Positions 43,499-52,044 of a DNA stretch of 64,000 nt are shown piece by piece (the first letter of the stretch is position 1; the number at the start of each line of letters is the position of its first letter). The DNA lies in the NCBI RefSeq assembly GCF_020215665.1, contig NZ_CP084061.1, positions 2,698,001 to 2,762,000 on the forward strand, in the 5' to 3' direction. The DNA comes from Blautia parvula (lineage in GTDB: Bacteria > Bacillota > Clostridia > Lachnospirales > Lachnospiraceae). Below the pieces are notes generated by a model that saw only the letters and a list, made by a program, of their open reading frames with translations, did not search any database and was not told the DNA's origin. Position numbers and translations under genes: made by a program.

Positions 43499-45352
43499 CT
43501 AAACGGATTGTGCGGCAAACTGACTTTGATACAGTTCAGCGTAAAAGCCATTGCGGGCGAGCAGCTCCTCATGGGTGCCCTGCTCGATGATCGTTCCTTC
43601 CCGCATCACTAAAATAAGGTCCGCATCCCGGATAGTGGACAAGCGGTGTGCAATGACAAAGCTGGTCCGCCCTTTCATCAGATGATTCATGGCTTTCTGG
43701 ATCTCAACCTCTGTCCGTGTATCCACGCTGGATGTTGCTTCATCCAAAATTAAAATGGCCGGGTTGGCAAGAATCACCCTTGCAATTGTCATCAGCTGTT
43801 TCTGGCCCACAGAGATGCCCGTCAGTTCATCATCTAAAATGGTCTGATATCCCTGGGGCAGAGTACGGATAAAATGATCGATTCTGGCCGCCTTCGCAGC
43901 CCCTATGATTTCTTCCATCGAAGCATCCTCATATCCATAGGCTATATTCTCGGCGATCGTGCCATTAAACAGCCAGGTATCCTGCAATACCATTCCAAGA
44001 ATAGAACGCAGCTCTTTTCGGTTCATGTCCCTGATGTTGACACCATCAATGGTGATCCTGCCGCCCTGCAATTCATAGAACCGCATCAGCAGATTGACAA
44101 GCGTTGTTTTTCCAGCTCCCGTCGGTCCCACAACAGCGATCTGACTGCCTGCCTGTATCCGGAAATCAATATTTTCCATCAGGATTTTGTCATCGCTGTA
44201 TCCAAACCGTACCTGCTCAAAAGAAACATTTCCCCGAGGGGTCGGAAGCAAGACCTCGTTGGTTGCATCCGGTAATTCCTCCAGCTCGTCTTCGATCTGA
44301 TAAACCCGCTCTACGGAAGCGATTGCTGCCTGCAGGCTGTTGAGTGTATAGGACATCTCCGTGACCGGTTCGGATATCTGGTTTATATATTGGAAAATAG
44401 CCTGTACTTCACCAATAGAGATTGTGCCGCTGATCACGGACATGGCTCCGCGGACAGCTATGACCACATAACCAATCTGTCCCAACAGGCGGATCAGAGG
44501 GTTGATGGCATAGGTAATAAATTGCGCGTTCAAAGAAGTCTTCCTCAATTTTTCATTCAGCTCATCATTGTTCTTTATCATCTCTTCCTGCAGATTAAAT
44601 GCCTTGATCAGGCTGTTGCCTGTAAAAGATTCCTCGATATTGGCATTCAATTCCCCAAGTGCAGACTGATTTTTTGCGTAATAGCGGTTTGTCTTCATGG
44701 AGATCAAAACGGCAGCCGTCATGCTCACAATTATGGTGAGTAATGCAACCAGTGTTAAAGAAGGACTGATTGAAAGCATCATTACGAATGCGCCGGTGAT
44801 CGTGATCACCGCAGAGATAAACTGTGTCAGCCCTTCCTGCAGTGTATCCGCCACTTTTTCAAGGTCACTGGTCACACGGCTCAGAATATCGCCTTTTTTG
44901 TGCGTGTCATAATACCGAAGCGGAAGCCGGTTCAGTTTCCCGCTTATGGATTCCCGCAGAGAGAGTGTCAGTTTTTGCGATACGCCGGCTAAAATATACT
45001 GTGGAATGTAGTTAAAAAGCGCCCCAAGCAGATACAATACCAGGATGACGAACATAATGTTGCCCATGGATATAAGGTTTACTGTAAATATCCCGCCAAT
45101 GGCCCTTGCATTCTGCACTCCGTCAAAAATCCGGTTAATCGCCCGGCCGATCAGTGTCGGTGTTAAAATCGTACACACAGCGGAAACAGCCAGACAGATA
45201 AATGTGAAAATAATCTTTCCCTTCTGCTTCATCAAATCCTTGAAGAAACGTTTTAATGTACCCTTGATATTTTGCGCACGGTCTGCTGTCATTCCTTCTC
45301 CCAGGGAATCGGTATTGTTCTGTACGTCCATAGCTCCTTTTTCTTCTATCAT
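43499..45352 (-). CDS. Heterodimeric ABC exporter subunit with canonical Walker B and degenerate signature motif
   Basis: 617 residues: an N-terminal membrane domain with six helices (residues ~50-345) and an ATPase domain (~375-610). Walker A GPTGAGKTT; Walker B ILILDEATSSVD with the catalytic Glu; switch His in IAHRLSTI. The signature LSGGQ is replaced by ISVGQ. In asymmetric exporters (TM287/288, BmrCD) the subunit with a good Walker B also carries the poor signature, as here. The start overlaps the partner's stop (ATGA). Probably multidrug or lipid export. Confidence 0.9.
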   Translation of the reverse strand: MIEEKGAMDVQNNTDSLGEGMTADRAQNIKGTLKRFFKDLMKQKGKIIFTFICLAVSAVCTILTPTLIGRAINRIFDGVQNARAIGGIFTVNLISMGNIMFVILVLYLLGALFNYIPQYILAGVSQKLTLSLRESISGKLNRLPLRYYDTHKKGDILSRVTSDLEKVADTLQEGLTQFISAVITITGAFVMMLSISPSLTLVALLTIIVSMTAAVLISMKTNRYYAKNQSALGELNANIEESFTGNSLIKAFNLQEEMIKNNDELNEKLRKTSLNAQFITYAINPLIRLLGQIGYVVIAVRGAMSVISGTISIGEVQAIFQYINQISEPVTEMSYTLNSLQAAIASVERVYQIEDELEELPDATNEVLLPTPRGNVSFEQVRFGYSDDKILMENIDFRIQAGSQIAVVGPTGAGKTTLVNLLMRFYELQGGRITIDGVNIRDMNRKELRSILGMVLQDTWLFNGTIAENIAYGYEDASMEEIIGAAKAARIDHFIRTLPQGYQTILDDELTGISVGQKQLMTIARVILANPAILILDEATSSVDTRTEVEIQKAMNHLMKGRTSFVIAHRLSTIRDADLILVMREGTIIEQGTHEELLARNGFYAELYQSQFAAQSV

Positions 45353-47076
45353 GCCAATTCCTCCTCACTCATCTGTGACCTGGCTATCTGCTGATAAACC
45401 GGGCAGTTCTCAAGTAATTCTTTATGTGTACCCTTGCCGACGATCTTTCCTTCATCCAACACAATGATCTGATCGGCATCCAGGATCGTACTGATCCGCT
45501 GGGCCACAATGATGACCGCACTTTCTGACACATCCTGTTTCAGTGCCTTACGCAGACGGGCATCCGTTTTAAAATCCAACGCTGAAAAACTGTCATCAAA
45601 AATAAAAATCTCCGGTTTCCTTATGAGTGCTCTTGCAATAGAAAGCCGCTGCTTCTGCCCTCCGGAAAAGTTACTCCCAGCCTGAGAGACCGGAGATTCC
45701 AACCCTTTTTCCAGATTTGTGATAAAGTCGTCGATCTGAGCGGTCTTCACAGCATGGTGCATTTCCTTTTCTGTTGCGTCTTTTTTTCCATGACGCAGAT
45801 TATCCGCGATCGTCCCGCTGAAAAGAAAGGCTTTCTGCGGCACGTAACCGATTTTGTCACGCAGCTCCTCCTGCGGATATTCACGCACATCTTTTCCGTC
45901 GATCAAAATATTCCCGTTCTCAATATCATAAAACCGCATCAGAAGGCAGGCGATCGTAGATTTTCCCGAACCGGTACTGCCTATAACTGCTGTTGTCTTT
46001 CCTTTTTCTACAGTGAAGTTTATATCCTGCAGTACCACTTCCTCTGCTCCCGCGTAACGGAATGTCACATTTCTGAATTCCACAGCCGCGTCTGCTTCTC
46101 CCTCGCTAATCTGCACAATACTTGCTGCCGGCTCCGGTCTGTTTTCCAATACCTCCGTGATACGGTTCGCACAGATCTGGGCGCGGGGAATGAAGATAAA
46201 TACGGCAACTCCCATCAGCAGATACATAAGTGTCAGCATAGCATATTCAATGATCGCCATAATATCTCCGATCTCCATACCGCCTCTCGCCACCTGACTG
46301 CCGCCGACCCAGATGATCACCAGTGTACAGACATTCATAAGCACCATGACGAATGGTATCATGACTGCAAATATCTTATTTGCTTTAATAGCTGTTGCGG
46401 CATACTCCTGGAAAGTTTTATCCGTGCGCATTTTTTCATATGCGGTGCGGTTAAAAGCACGGATCACCCTGACCCCGATAATGCTTTCTCTGACAGTCCG
46501 GTTGATCTTATCCAGCAGGACCTGCAGACTGTCAAATATAGGGATGACTTTTTTACCCATCATGACAACAAAAACAATGATCGCTATCATAAAGCCAAGA
46601 ATCGTGAATGCCAGCAGCCTGTTTTTTGAAAATGCAAGGATCAATCCGGCAATCGTCATAAATGGGGCAGGAAGCAGCATTTCAACAATAATGGAAAAAG
46701 CCACCTGTATCTGTGTCACATCATTGGTGCTCCGTGTGATCAAGGATGCCGCGCCGAACCTGTTAAAGTCATTGATAGAAAACTCCTGTGCTCTCCGGAA
46801 TAAGGCCCCACGGATATCACACCCCATGCTGGTGGATATATATGTGGATGTATATGTCCCGAGAACGGAAAATACCGCAGTGACCACAGCGGTCAGGAGC
46901 ATAAACCCGCCTGTTTTCCACACATGATCCAGATTCCCTGTCACAATACCGTTATTTACAATATCTGCGGTGAGTGTCGGGATATATAGGGTTCCCATGA
47001 CCTGTATAAACAGCAATCCTATCATAAGCAGGAGTTTATTTTTATACGGCCTCAAAAAATATAATAGTTTCTTCAT
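45349..47076 (-). CDS. Heterodimeric ABC exporter subunit with degenerate Walker B
   Basis: 575 residues from the ATG at 47076 (AGGAGG site). Six-helix membrane domain, then an ATPase with Walker A GSTGSGKST, signature NFSGGQKQR, and Walker B IFIFDDSFSALD, where the catalytic Glu is Asp; the switch residue is Q (IVAQRIST) instead of His. These are the exact degeneracies of the inactive-site half of TM287/288-type exporters, so the two genes form one asymmetric transporter. It follows a MarR repressor and a zinc-ribbon gene, suggesting drug-inducible efflux. Confidence 0.92.
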   Translation of the reverse strand: MKKLLYFLRPYKNKLLLMIGLLFIQVMGTLYIPTLTADIVNNGIVTGNLDHVWKTGGFMLLTAVVTAVFSVLGTYTSTYISTSMGCDIRGALFRRAQEFSINDFNRFGAASLITRSTNDVTQIQVAFSIIVEMLLPAPFMTIAGLILAFSKNRLLAFTILGFMIAIIVFVVMMGKKVIPIFDSLQVLLDKINRTVRESIIGVRVIRAFNRTAYEKMRTDKTFQEYAATAIKANKIFAVMIPFVMVLMNVCTLVIIWVGGSQVARGGMEIGDIMAIIEYAMLTLMYLLMGVAVFIFIPRAQICANRITEVLENRPEPAASIVQISEGEADAAVEFRNVTFRYAGAEEVVLQDINFTVEKGKTTAVIGSTGSGKSTIACLLMRFYDIENGNILIDGKDVREYPQEELRDKIGYVPQKAFLFSGTIADNLRHGKKDATEKEMHHAVKTAQIDDFITNLEKGLESPVSQAGSNFSGGQKQRLSIARALIRKPEIFIFDDSFSALDFKTDARLRKALKQDVSESAVIIVAQRISTILDADQIIVLDEGKIVGKGTHKELLENCPVYQQIARSQMSEEELA

Positions 47077-47093
47077 TGTAACCTCCTGTTCGT

Positions 47094-47128
47094 CAATAGA
47101 AAGCACGCCCCAGCGAATTTTCTATTGT
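47094..47128 (-). other. Hairpin just before the ABC exporter ribosome site
   Basis: Nine-bp arms CAATAGAAA and TTTCTATTG around a GC-rich loop, ending about 10 bp before the AGGAGG of the first exporter gene. It could affect translation initiation or mark an RNA processing site. Confidence 0.45.
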
Positions 47129-47134
47129 CATAAA

Positions 47135-47180
47135 TAAAAAGGAGCCGATAACCACGAATAAAAATCGTAGTTATCGGCTC
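47135..47180 (-). terminator. Strong terminator overlapping the end of the KTR gene
   Basis: A 16-bp stem, GAGCCGATAACTACGA with TCGTGGTTATCGGCTC (one G-T wobble), followed by CTTTTTATTT on the minus strand. The KTR stop codon TAA lies inside the 5' arm. It separates marR-KTR from the exporter genes, so exporter expression would need read-through or another promoter. Confidence 0.85.
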
Positions 47181-47356
47181 TGCGTCTTCGCGTCTGGCTC
47201 TTTGATAATAGACATTTTAAATTGCTTCACGGTAATCAGGGCTTCCTGCTTACACTTCGGACAAAATAGAGGAAAATTCTGCAGCACTGTATTTTCCTGT
47301 ATCTTTAATCTTGTTTTACTTTTACAAAAGGGGCATAGAAGCCACTGCTCTCTCAT
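47171..47356 (-). CDS. Cysteine-rich KTR zinc-ribbon protein
   Basis: 61 residues from the ATG at 47356, overlapping the MarR stop (ATGA). Two Cys pairs make a zinc ribbon: LLCPFCKSKTRLKI (with the K-T-R motif naming the family) and LFCPKCKQEALI. Widespread in Firmicutes, often near mobile or resistance genes; the function is unknown. Coupled translation with MarR suggests an accessory role in sensing. Confidence 0.8.
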   Translation of the reverse strand: MREQWLLCPFCKSKTRLKIQENTVLQNFPLFCPKCKQEALITVKQFKMSIIKEPDAKTQSR

Positions 47357-47823
47357 TCCGATCCCCCTTTTCCGCATTCCAACAGATGCCCCAGCTCCTC
47401 CTTGAGGAATAGGTGATGCTTTTCAGAAAGGGCAACTGCCGTATCCCGTTCTGTCTCTGACAACCTTGAAAATGCTTTCTGCTCAGCAATAAACAACGGC
47501 AGGATCATTTCCCTGCAAAATTCACTTCCCTTTTCTGTTAAATGTATAGATTTGCTGTTACGCGCTTTCTGTATCGGGGCAAGCTGTACATAGCCGGCTT
47601 TTACAAGGACATTGATCGCTGAGTTGATTGTCTGTTTCGGAATGCACCACAACTCTGCAAGACTGTTTTGTGTATAAATCTCATCTGATTCGCAAAGGCT
47701 GTACAAAACCCAAAATGCTGTATCAGAAATCCCCAAGCGGACAGCAAAGCGATGGTACAATTCTCCCTGCTTTCTGTCAAGCTGATTTAAAGCTGCCAAT
47801 TGTTCTTTCACATTGTTGTTCAT
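47353..47823 (-). CDS. MarR-family transcriptional repressor
   Basis: 156 residues with a winged helix: ISDTAFWVLYSLCESDE, recognition part SLAELWCIPKQTINSAINVL, and wing VQLAPIQKARNSKSIHLTEK. It binds DNA as a dimer and usually lets go when a drug-like ligand binds. It heads the operon before the KTR gene and the ABC exporter. Its promoter carries a long inverted repeat around the -10, so autorepression is likely. AGGAGG site. Confidence 0.92.
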   Translation of the reverse strand: MNNNVKEQLAALNQLDRKQGELYHRFAVRLGISDTAFWVLYSLCESDEIYTQNSLAELWCIPKQTINSAINVLVKAGYVQLAPIQKARNSKSIHLTEKGSEFCREMILPLFIAEQKAFSRLSETERDTAVALSEKHHLFLKEELGHLLECGKGGSE

Positions 47824-47843
47824 TTTTTCCTCCTTTACAGCTC

Positions 47844-47896
47844 AAAATCCCGTTTCGGATTTTAATAATCATAAGTCCGAAACGGGATTTTGTCAA
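47844..47896 (-). promoter_or_regulatory. marR promoter with flanking 16-bp inverted repeat (operator)
   Basis: Minus-strand -35 TTGACA (47891-47896), 17-bp spacer, -10 TATGAT (47868-47873). Perfect inverted arms AAAATCCCGTTTCGGA (47844-47859) and TCCGAAACGGGATTTT (47876-47891): one arm fills the spacer, the other covers the start-site region. This is ideal placement for repression by the MarR dimer. It could also fold in RNA, but the promoter overlap favours a DNA operator. Confidence 0.82.
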
Positions 47897-47968
47897 TAGG
47901 TTTCATAAAAGCTTTAGAATATTTATAATATTTATTATTTGTATCTGCATAGATGCGGCTCTGGAGGT

Positions 47969-49486
47969 TCATCCCCTCCCCGCCGCATAATACTTCTGCA
48001 GCTTACTCTGTGGCTTCTCCGGCAGAGTCATGACCAGCTTCCCGCTTCTCAAAAGCGGATTCACATATTTTTTCATGGCATAATACAAAGTTTTCACGCC
48101 CATAAACTCTGCGATCTCTGTCTTTGACCTTGGCTGTGCGCAGAATTTCAGTAAATCCTGTACGCTTTTCTCCCCCGGCATCTCTTCCGTATCCGGGCCG
48201 TTCACAGCATACAATGCACTTTCCATGACTACCGAAGGTTTTGATGACACACTGCGGTAGCTGACAGTACCGTTATAGAGGGTCACAACAAATTCATTGC
48301 GCCGGTTCTCAAAGACCGGGTCAGGCAGACCGGCATCTGCCATTTCCTTGCGGATCGTGGGGATACCGGAATAACGGTTCTCCGCTCCGGTCAGGCTCTC
48401 CGCCATGACTGCCAGGGCCGGATTGCGCAGGTCAGGCCGGGCCACGCCAAGCTGCTCTACTGTCATCCTGCCGTACAGGTTTCCCGGGCTATGGATTTCC
48501 AGGCGGTCTTTAAAAAAGTCGATCTGCACCGGAGTCCCCTCTGTATGCTCACTGTAATCTCTGTGGATCAGGGCATTTAAAACAGCTTCCCTGACTGCGT
48601 TCAGAGGATATTCGGCCTTATCCCTCCGCCTGCCGGTATCCGGGTCAATGATGGTCTTTACTTTCATGTTGCGCTTACAGAAACCCACAGCCTCCTCCAC
48701 CATCTCGGAGATTGTTCCGCAGATTCTCCTGTTGTCCATGAAGCGCTCCAGGTCTTCACCCACGTCCCCAATCTCATAGCCCGGTACCACGACCGCGGTT
48801 ATGCTGTACTGAGGAAATATACCCTGAGGATAGATGCAAAAATTCATAATCCCGGCCAGAGTGGGAATGCCTCCTCTGGTCACATTGAGCATCTCCAGCA
48901 TCTGTGGCTCCTGAAGGAGAGAAAACTGCGGACGCTCTGCCTTCTTATCGTTCAAAAAACGTTCCAGCCTTGTCTGTTCCAGCATGGAAACCGGGATTCT
49001 CTCCACAGTACGCTCATCATCATGCACGTGCTTACGGTATGCCTCATAGCTGTAGATCTCATAGTCCGTCATGGGAAGGTCCGCATCTCCAACCCGTATA
49101 TATGCGCCTTTTACTTTACCGGCGCCCTTATAGTAACAGGGACGTTCTGCAAGGTCAATGGCAGGAATCTCTGCGGAACATATGTTTACACCTTCGTATT
49201 CCGCAAATGTAAATACAGCCCGGACCGGCGGCTCCATCTGATTGCACTGCTCTGTCACCTTCTTCTGCAGATCATGCAGATCATATACGCCCACCGCCCG
49301 GAATGCCGCTCTCTCATCAAGACCGAAAATCAGGATACCTCCGCTGTCCTGATTGGAAAAGCCGGATAATGTATCATAAAGCCTTTTCGGACAGCCGTCT
49401 TTTGCAGCTTTCACTTCCAGAAACTGCGCCTCTGCCCTCTGTGCCCGGACTTTTGCAGCCAGTTCCCTTAACTCTTCCGGTAACAT
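47969..49486 (-). CDS. AlbA_2 (Schlafen-type) and HATPase_c_4 domain putative transcriptional regulator
   Basis: 505 residues from the ATG at 49486 (AGAGGGGG site). N-terminal AlbA_2 domain (EAQFLEVKAAKDGCPKRLYD; LSGFSNQDSGGILIFGLDE; GAYIRVGDADLPMT) and a C-terminal ATPase_4 domain (NAVREAVLNALIHRDYSEHT; IDFFKDRLEIHSPGNLYG). A final winged-helix-like part follows. Such proteins are annotated as ATP-dependent helicase-like or transcriptional regulators; their biochemical role is unclear, and some sit in defence contexts. The gene stands alone behind a strong promoter with a LexA-like box. Confidence 0.87.
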   Translation of the reverse strand: MLPEELRELAAKVRAQRAEAQFLEVKAAKDGCPKRLYDTLSGFSNQDSGGILIFGLDERAAFRAVGVYDLHDLQKKVTEQCNQMEPPVRAVFTFAEYEGVNICSAEIPAIDLAERPCYYKGAGKVKGAYIRVGDADLPMTDYEIYSYEAYRKHVHDDERTVERIPVSMLEQTRLERFLNDKKAERPQFSLLQEPQMLEMLNVTRGGIPTLAGIMNFCIYPQGIFPQYSITAVVVPGYEIGDVGEDLERFMDNRRICGTISEMVEEAVGFCKRNMKVKTIIDPDTGRRRDKAEYPLNAVREAVLNALIHRDYSEHTEGTPVQIDFFKDRLEIHSPGNLYGRMTVEQLGVARPDLRNPALAVMAESLTGAENRYSGIPTIRKEMADAGLPDPVFENRRNEFVVTLYNGTVSYRSVSSKPSVVMESALYAVNGPDTEEMPGEKSVQDLLKFCAQPRSKTEIAEFMGVKTLYYAMKKYVNPLLRSGKLVMTLPEKPQSKLQKYYAAGRG

Positions 49487-49510
49487 CAAATCCCCCTCTT
49501 TCGCAATACA

Positions 49511-49522
49511 GAACATTTGTTC
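49511..49522 (-). promoter_or_regulatory. LexA/DinR-like SOS box
   Basis: The palindrome GAACATTTGTTC matches the Gram-positive LexA core GAAC-N4-GTTC. It lies between the -10 and the start codon of the AlbA_2 gene, roughly +9 to +20 from transcription start, where binding would repress. A half site CGAAC lies further upstream (near 49606). Confidence 0.55.
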
Positions 49523-49537
49523 TTATTTTATGGATTT

Positions 49538-49566
49538 ATAATACCATATTACGGATGATTTATCAA
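49538..49566 (-). promoter_or_regulatory. Strong promoter of the AlbA_2 gene
   Basis: -35 TTGATA (49561-49566), 17-bp spacer, extended -10 TGGTATTAT (core 49538-49543). About 52 bp upstream of the start codon. Confidence 0.75.
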
Positions 49567-49745
49567 GTTTATTTTGAAAGTTTTGTTTGTATTTGCAATA
49601 TTTGTTCGTATATTTACCCCATTATTTTGTAATTTTACTCTTCTGTTCCAATGATCCATCTGTAAACACCTGATGATTTTTCCGGAATCACGTCTGTGCC
49701 GACACACTTTGCATAAAAAGGTACTGCCATTTCTGTGTACAAATT

Positions 49746-49777
49746 ACAGACCGCCGGAATCTCTCCCGGCGGCCTGT
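49746..49777 (-). terminator. Terminator-like hairpin after the GH127 gene
   Basis: GC-rich stem ACAGGCCGCCGG/CCGGCGGTCTGT (one wobble) with an 8-nt loop, followed by AATTTG on the minus strand. About 18 bp after the stop. The remaining space up to the AlbA_2 promoter shows nothing else. Confidence 0.7.
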
Positions 49778-49794
49778 ATCTCTTACCTGTTTCA

Positions 49795-52029
49795 TTATTT
49801 CATAAAATACACATGATACTTTTCATGGTCTATCTCAGCCAAAGGAACAAACCTGCGCTGTCCCTCGGTAAACTCCAGACACTTTCCATTCTCCGTCCTT
49901 CTCATTTTCTGCAGATCCGGCAGCGGTCGGAACGCCTCTTCCTCTGAAACCTCTGCCAGTATATACGGTCCGTATGCCAGACTTCTAAACTTCCGGTTGT
50001 CCGGGGATACGATTTCTCTCATGGTATAGATTTCACGGACTATGACGGTCGTTTCCTGATTCCAGTTTCTTCTGATATGGATATAGCCGTCCGCTGCCGC
50101 CTCCCTGTAGATTTCTTCCCCTATCCGGATCTCAAAACCATCTGTCCACCCGGGCACACGAAATGCTGCCTCTTTATCCCCATATATCCTGACTGTAAAG
50201 CGGATAACTCCGCAGGTTTCTTCTGTCTGTTCTATATGGATTTTATCTGTTTTCAAAACAGACGGGATATAGAGATTGATATACACAGACTCCTGACTAT
50301 CCATATAAATATCTTCCATATACCGGAATCTGCTCTCCAGCCCTGTTCCGTGGCAGCAGGTATTTTCCTCTGTGCTAAACTCCTTCTGTCCGCCCGGACG
50401 AAGGGGCATGAAATAGGTGGTTCCTCCGTCGTATGCATGGCTCATGGATGAAAGAACATGATTGCAGAGAGTATTCTCATAGTAATCCATCCTGCTGCCC
50501 GCAGGCTTCATACGAAACAGCCCGGAGGTCAGTCTCAGCATATTGTAGCTGGCACAGCTCTCCGCTGACTTGTCTGTGAGATAGTCTGTGAGATGACCGG
50601 CCATATGGAACATCTCTGTCTCACCGGTCCCGCCGATGGTGTAGACATGGCCTTTTGTAACCATATCCCAGAAGTTCCGGGCAATGTCCAGATACCGCGT
50701 CTCACCCTTAGCCTTATACATTTCCAGCGCGCCGATGATCTGGGGAATATGCTGGTTGGCATGCATATCCTTCAGCGTATCCACATTTTCCGCCATGGGA
50801 TAGAACAATTTCTCATTACGGAAATATTCCGCTGCCCTGTAATAACGTTCCTTCCCGGCTTTCTCATACAGTTTTACCAGGATTCCGATCATTCCTCCGA
50901 ATTCACCTGCAATGTACATGGACCACATCCTGTCACGCTGTTCCTTTGTCAGAACAGAAAGCCTTTCGTACACCCAGTCCCCCATACGCTGCAGAAGCTC
51001 CAGCGCCTGATGATTTTCTCCAAGGGTACAGCAGTCGTACAAACCCGACATGATCTTATCCAAAGTATAGTACGGCGCCCAGATGGTGGGATATGTGGTA
51101 TATTCCTCCAGAAGGTCGAACTGCTCCTCCCCGTACGCGCTGAGGAAACCTTTATGCCATCCCTTTTCTTCCAGCGCCTTCTGACAGTGGAACAGGCCGG
51201 ATACCATGTAATCCATTTTCTTTTTCAGCACTTCATCCCCGGAAGCGCTGTAGGAAAGGGCGAGCGCGGATAAATAATGTCCTGTGGTATGCCCTTTCAG
51301 ATTACACTCCGGTGCGTCCCAGCCGGTCATGGGCTGGGCGCCCTTTGTATCCAGTCCGGCTGCCGCGCGGAAATTATACAGCATCTGGTCATCGTCTGTT
51401 TTCTTCAGGAATTCTGCCATCTTCTCCTGGGCTTCATAAAACATACTTCCCGGCTTTAAGGTTACACTTCCTGCCGGAAAAGAAACCAGAACCTCTTTAT
51501 CCCGGACTTTATTTTCCATACTTTTCTTCTTCTCATAGTGGATTTCCGCCAGCGCTTTTTTCTCCGTATCTTCCGCTGCGCCGCATACGCACAGGATTCC
51601 TTCTTCCTTTTTCGGTTCGTACGCATCCCACATAACAGGAAGTGTGACGGCATCCCCGTTTTCCTCCAGTACAATGACAACAGGAGGCAGCTCTGCCCTT
51701 TTTCCCGGCTCTGCATGGACAATCACTTTTTTTATCTCTTTGACCCGGACTTTTCTGGGTTCCTCCAGAACAGTGGCTTCAAAAACCCGGCTTGCTCTGC
51801 TTCCCAGGTATTTTGCTTCTACCTGCAGGGTCACTTTTCTGTTACCGACGCCAAAGGTGGGCCTTGTCACTTTTCCGTCATGGCTGATAAAGAGAATCTC
51901 CTTTGACTCCCATTGAAAAGAAGAGCCGTTTCTCCCCTTTAAAGGCAGTTTCAGATCCGCGTCCACGGTATTCAGATTCCCTATGTAAATCTCTTCCAAA
52001 TCTTTTTTTACAATTTCTGTCTCTGTCAT
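49795..52029 (-). CDS. GH127-type beta-L-arabinofuranosidase (DUF1680)
   Basis: 744 residues. An N-terminal ~165-residue extension looks like Ig-type beta-sandwiches. The catalytic (alpha/alpha)6 barrel follows (TGHYLSALALSYSASGD; IWAPYYTLDKIMSGLYD; VYTIGGTGETEMF). The zinc and catalytic residues of HypBA1 (E338, C340, C417, C418) correspond to E490, C492 (AESCASYNM) and C558, C559 (NTCCHGTG); the first of the CC pair is the nucleophilic cysteine in the family. It removes terminal beta-L-arabinofuranose from plant hydroxyproline-rich glycans or pectin branches. No signal peptide, so cytoplasmic. It follows a symporter gene by 15 bp. AGGAGG site. Confidence 0.9.
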   Translation of the reverse strand: MTETEIVKKDLEEIYIGNLNTVDADLKLPLKGRNGSSFQWESKEILFISHDGKVTRPTFGVGNRKVTLQVEAKYLGSRASRVFEATVLEEPRKVRVKEIKKVIVHAEPGKRAELPPVVIVLEENGDAVTLPVMWDAYEPKKEEGILCVCGAAEDTEKKALAEIHYEKKKSMENKVRDKEVLVSFPAGSVTLKPGSMFYEAQEKMAEFLKKTDDDQMLYNFRAAAGLDTKGAQPMTGWDAPECNLKGHTTGHYLSALALSYSASGDEVLKKKMDYMVSGLFHCQKALEEKGWHKGFLSAYGEEQFDLLEEYTTYPTIWAPYYTLDKIMSGLYDCCTLGENHQALELLQRMGDWVYERLSVLTKEQRDRMWSMYIAGEFGGMIGILVKLYEKAGKERYYRAAEYFRNEKLFYPMAENVDTLKDMHANQHIPQIIGALEMYKAKGETRYLDIARNFWDMVTKGHVYTIGGTGETEMFHMAGHLTDYLTDKSAESCASYNMLRLTSGLFRMKPAGSRMDYYENTLCNHVLSSMSHAYDGGTTYFMPLRPGGQKEFSTEENTCCHGTGLESRFRYMEDIYMDSQESVYINLYIPSVLKTDKIHIEQTEETCGVIRFTVRIYGDKEAAFRVPGWTDGFEIRIGEEIYREAAADGYIHIRRNWNQETTVIVREIYTMREIVSPDNRKFRSLAYGPYILAEVSEEEAFRPLPDLQKMRRTENGKCLEFTEGQRRFVPLAEIDHEKYHVYFMK

Positions 52030-52044
52030 ATTTCCTCCTGAACT

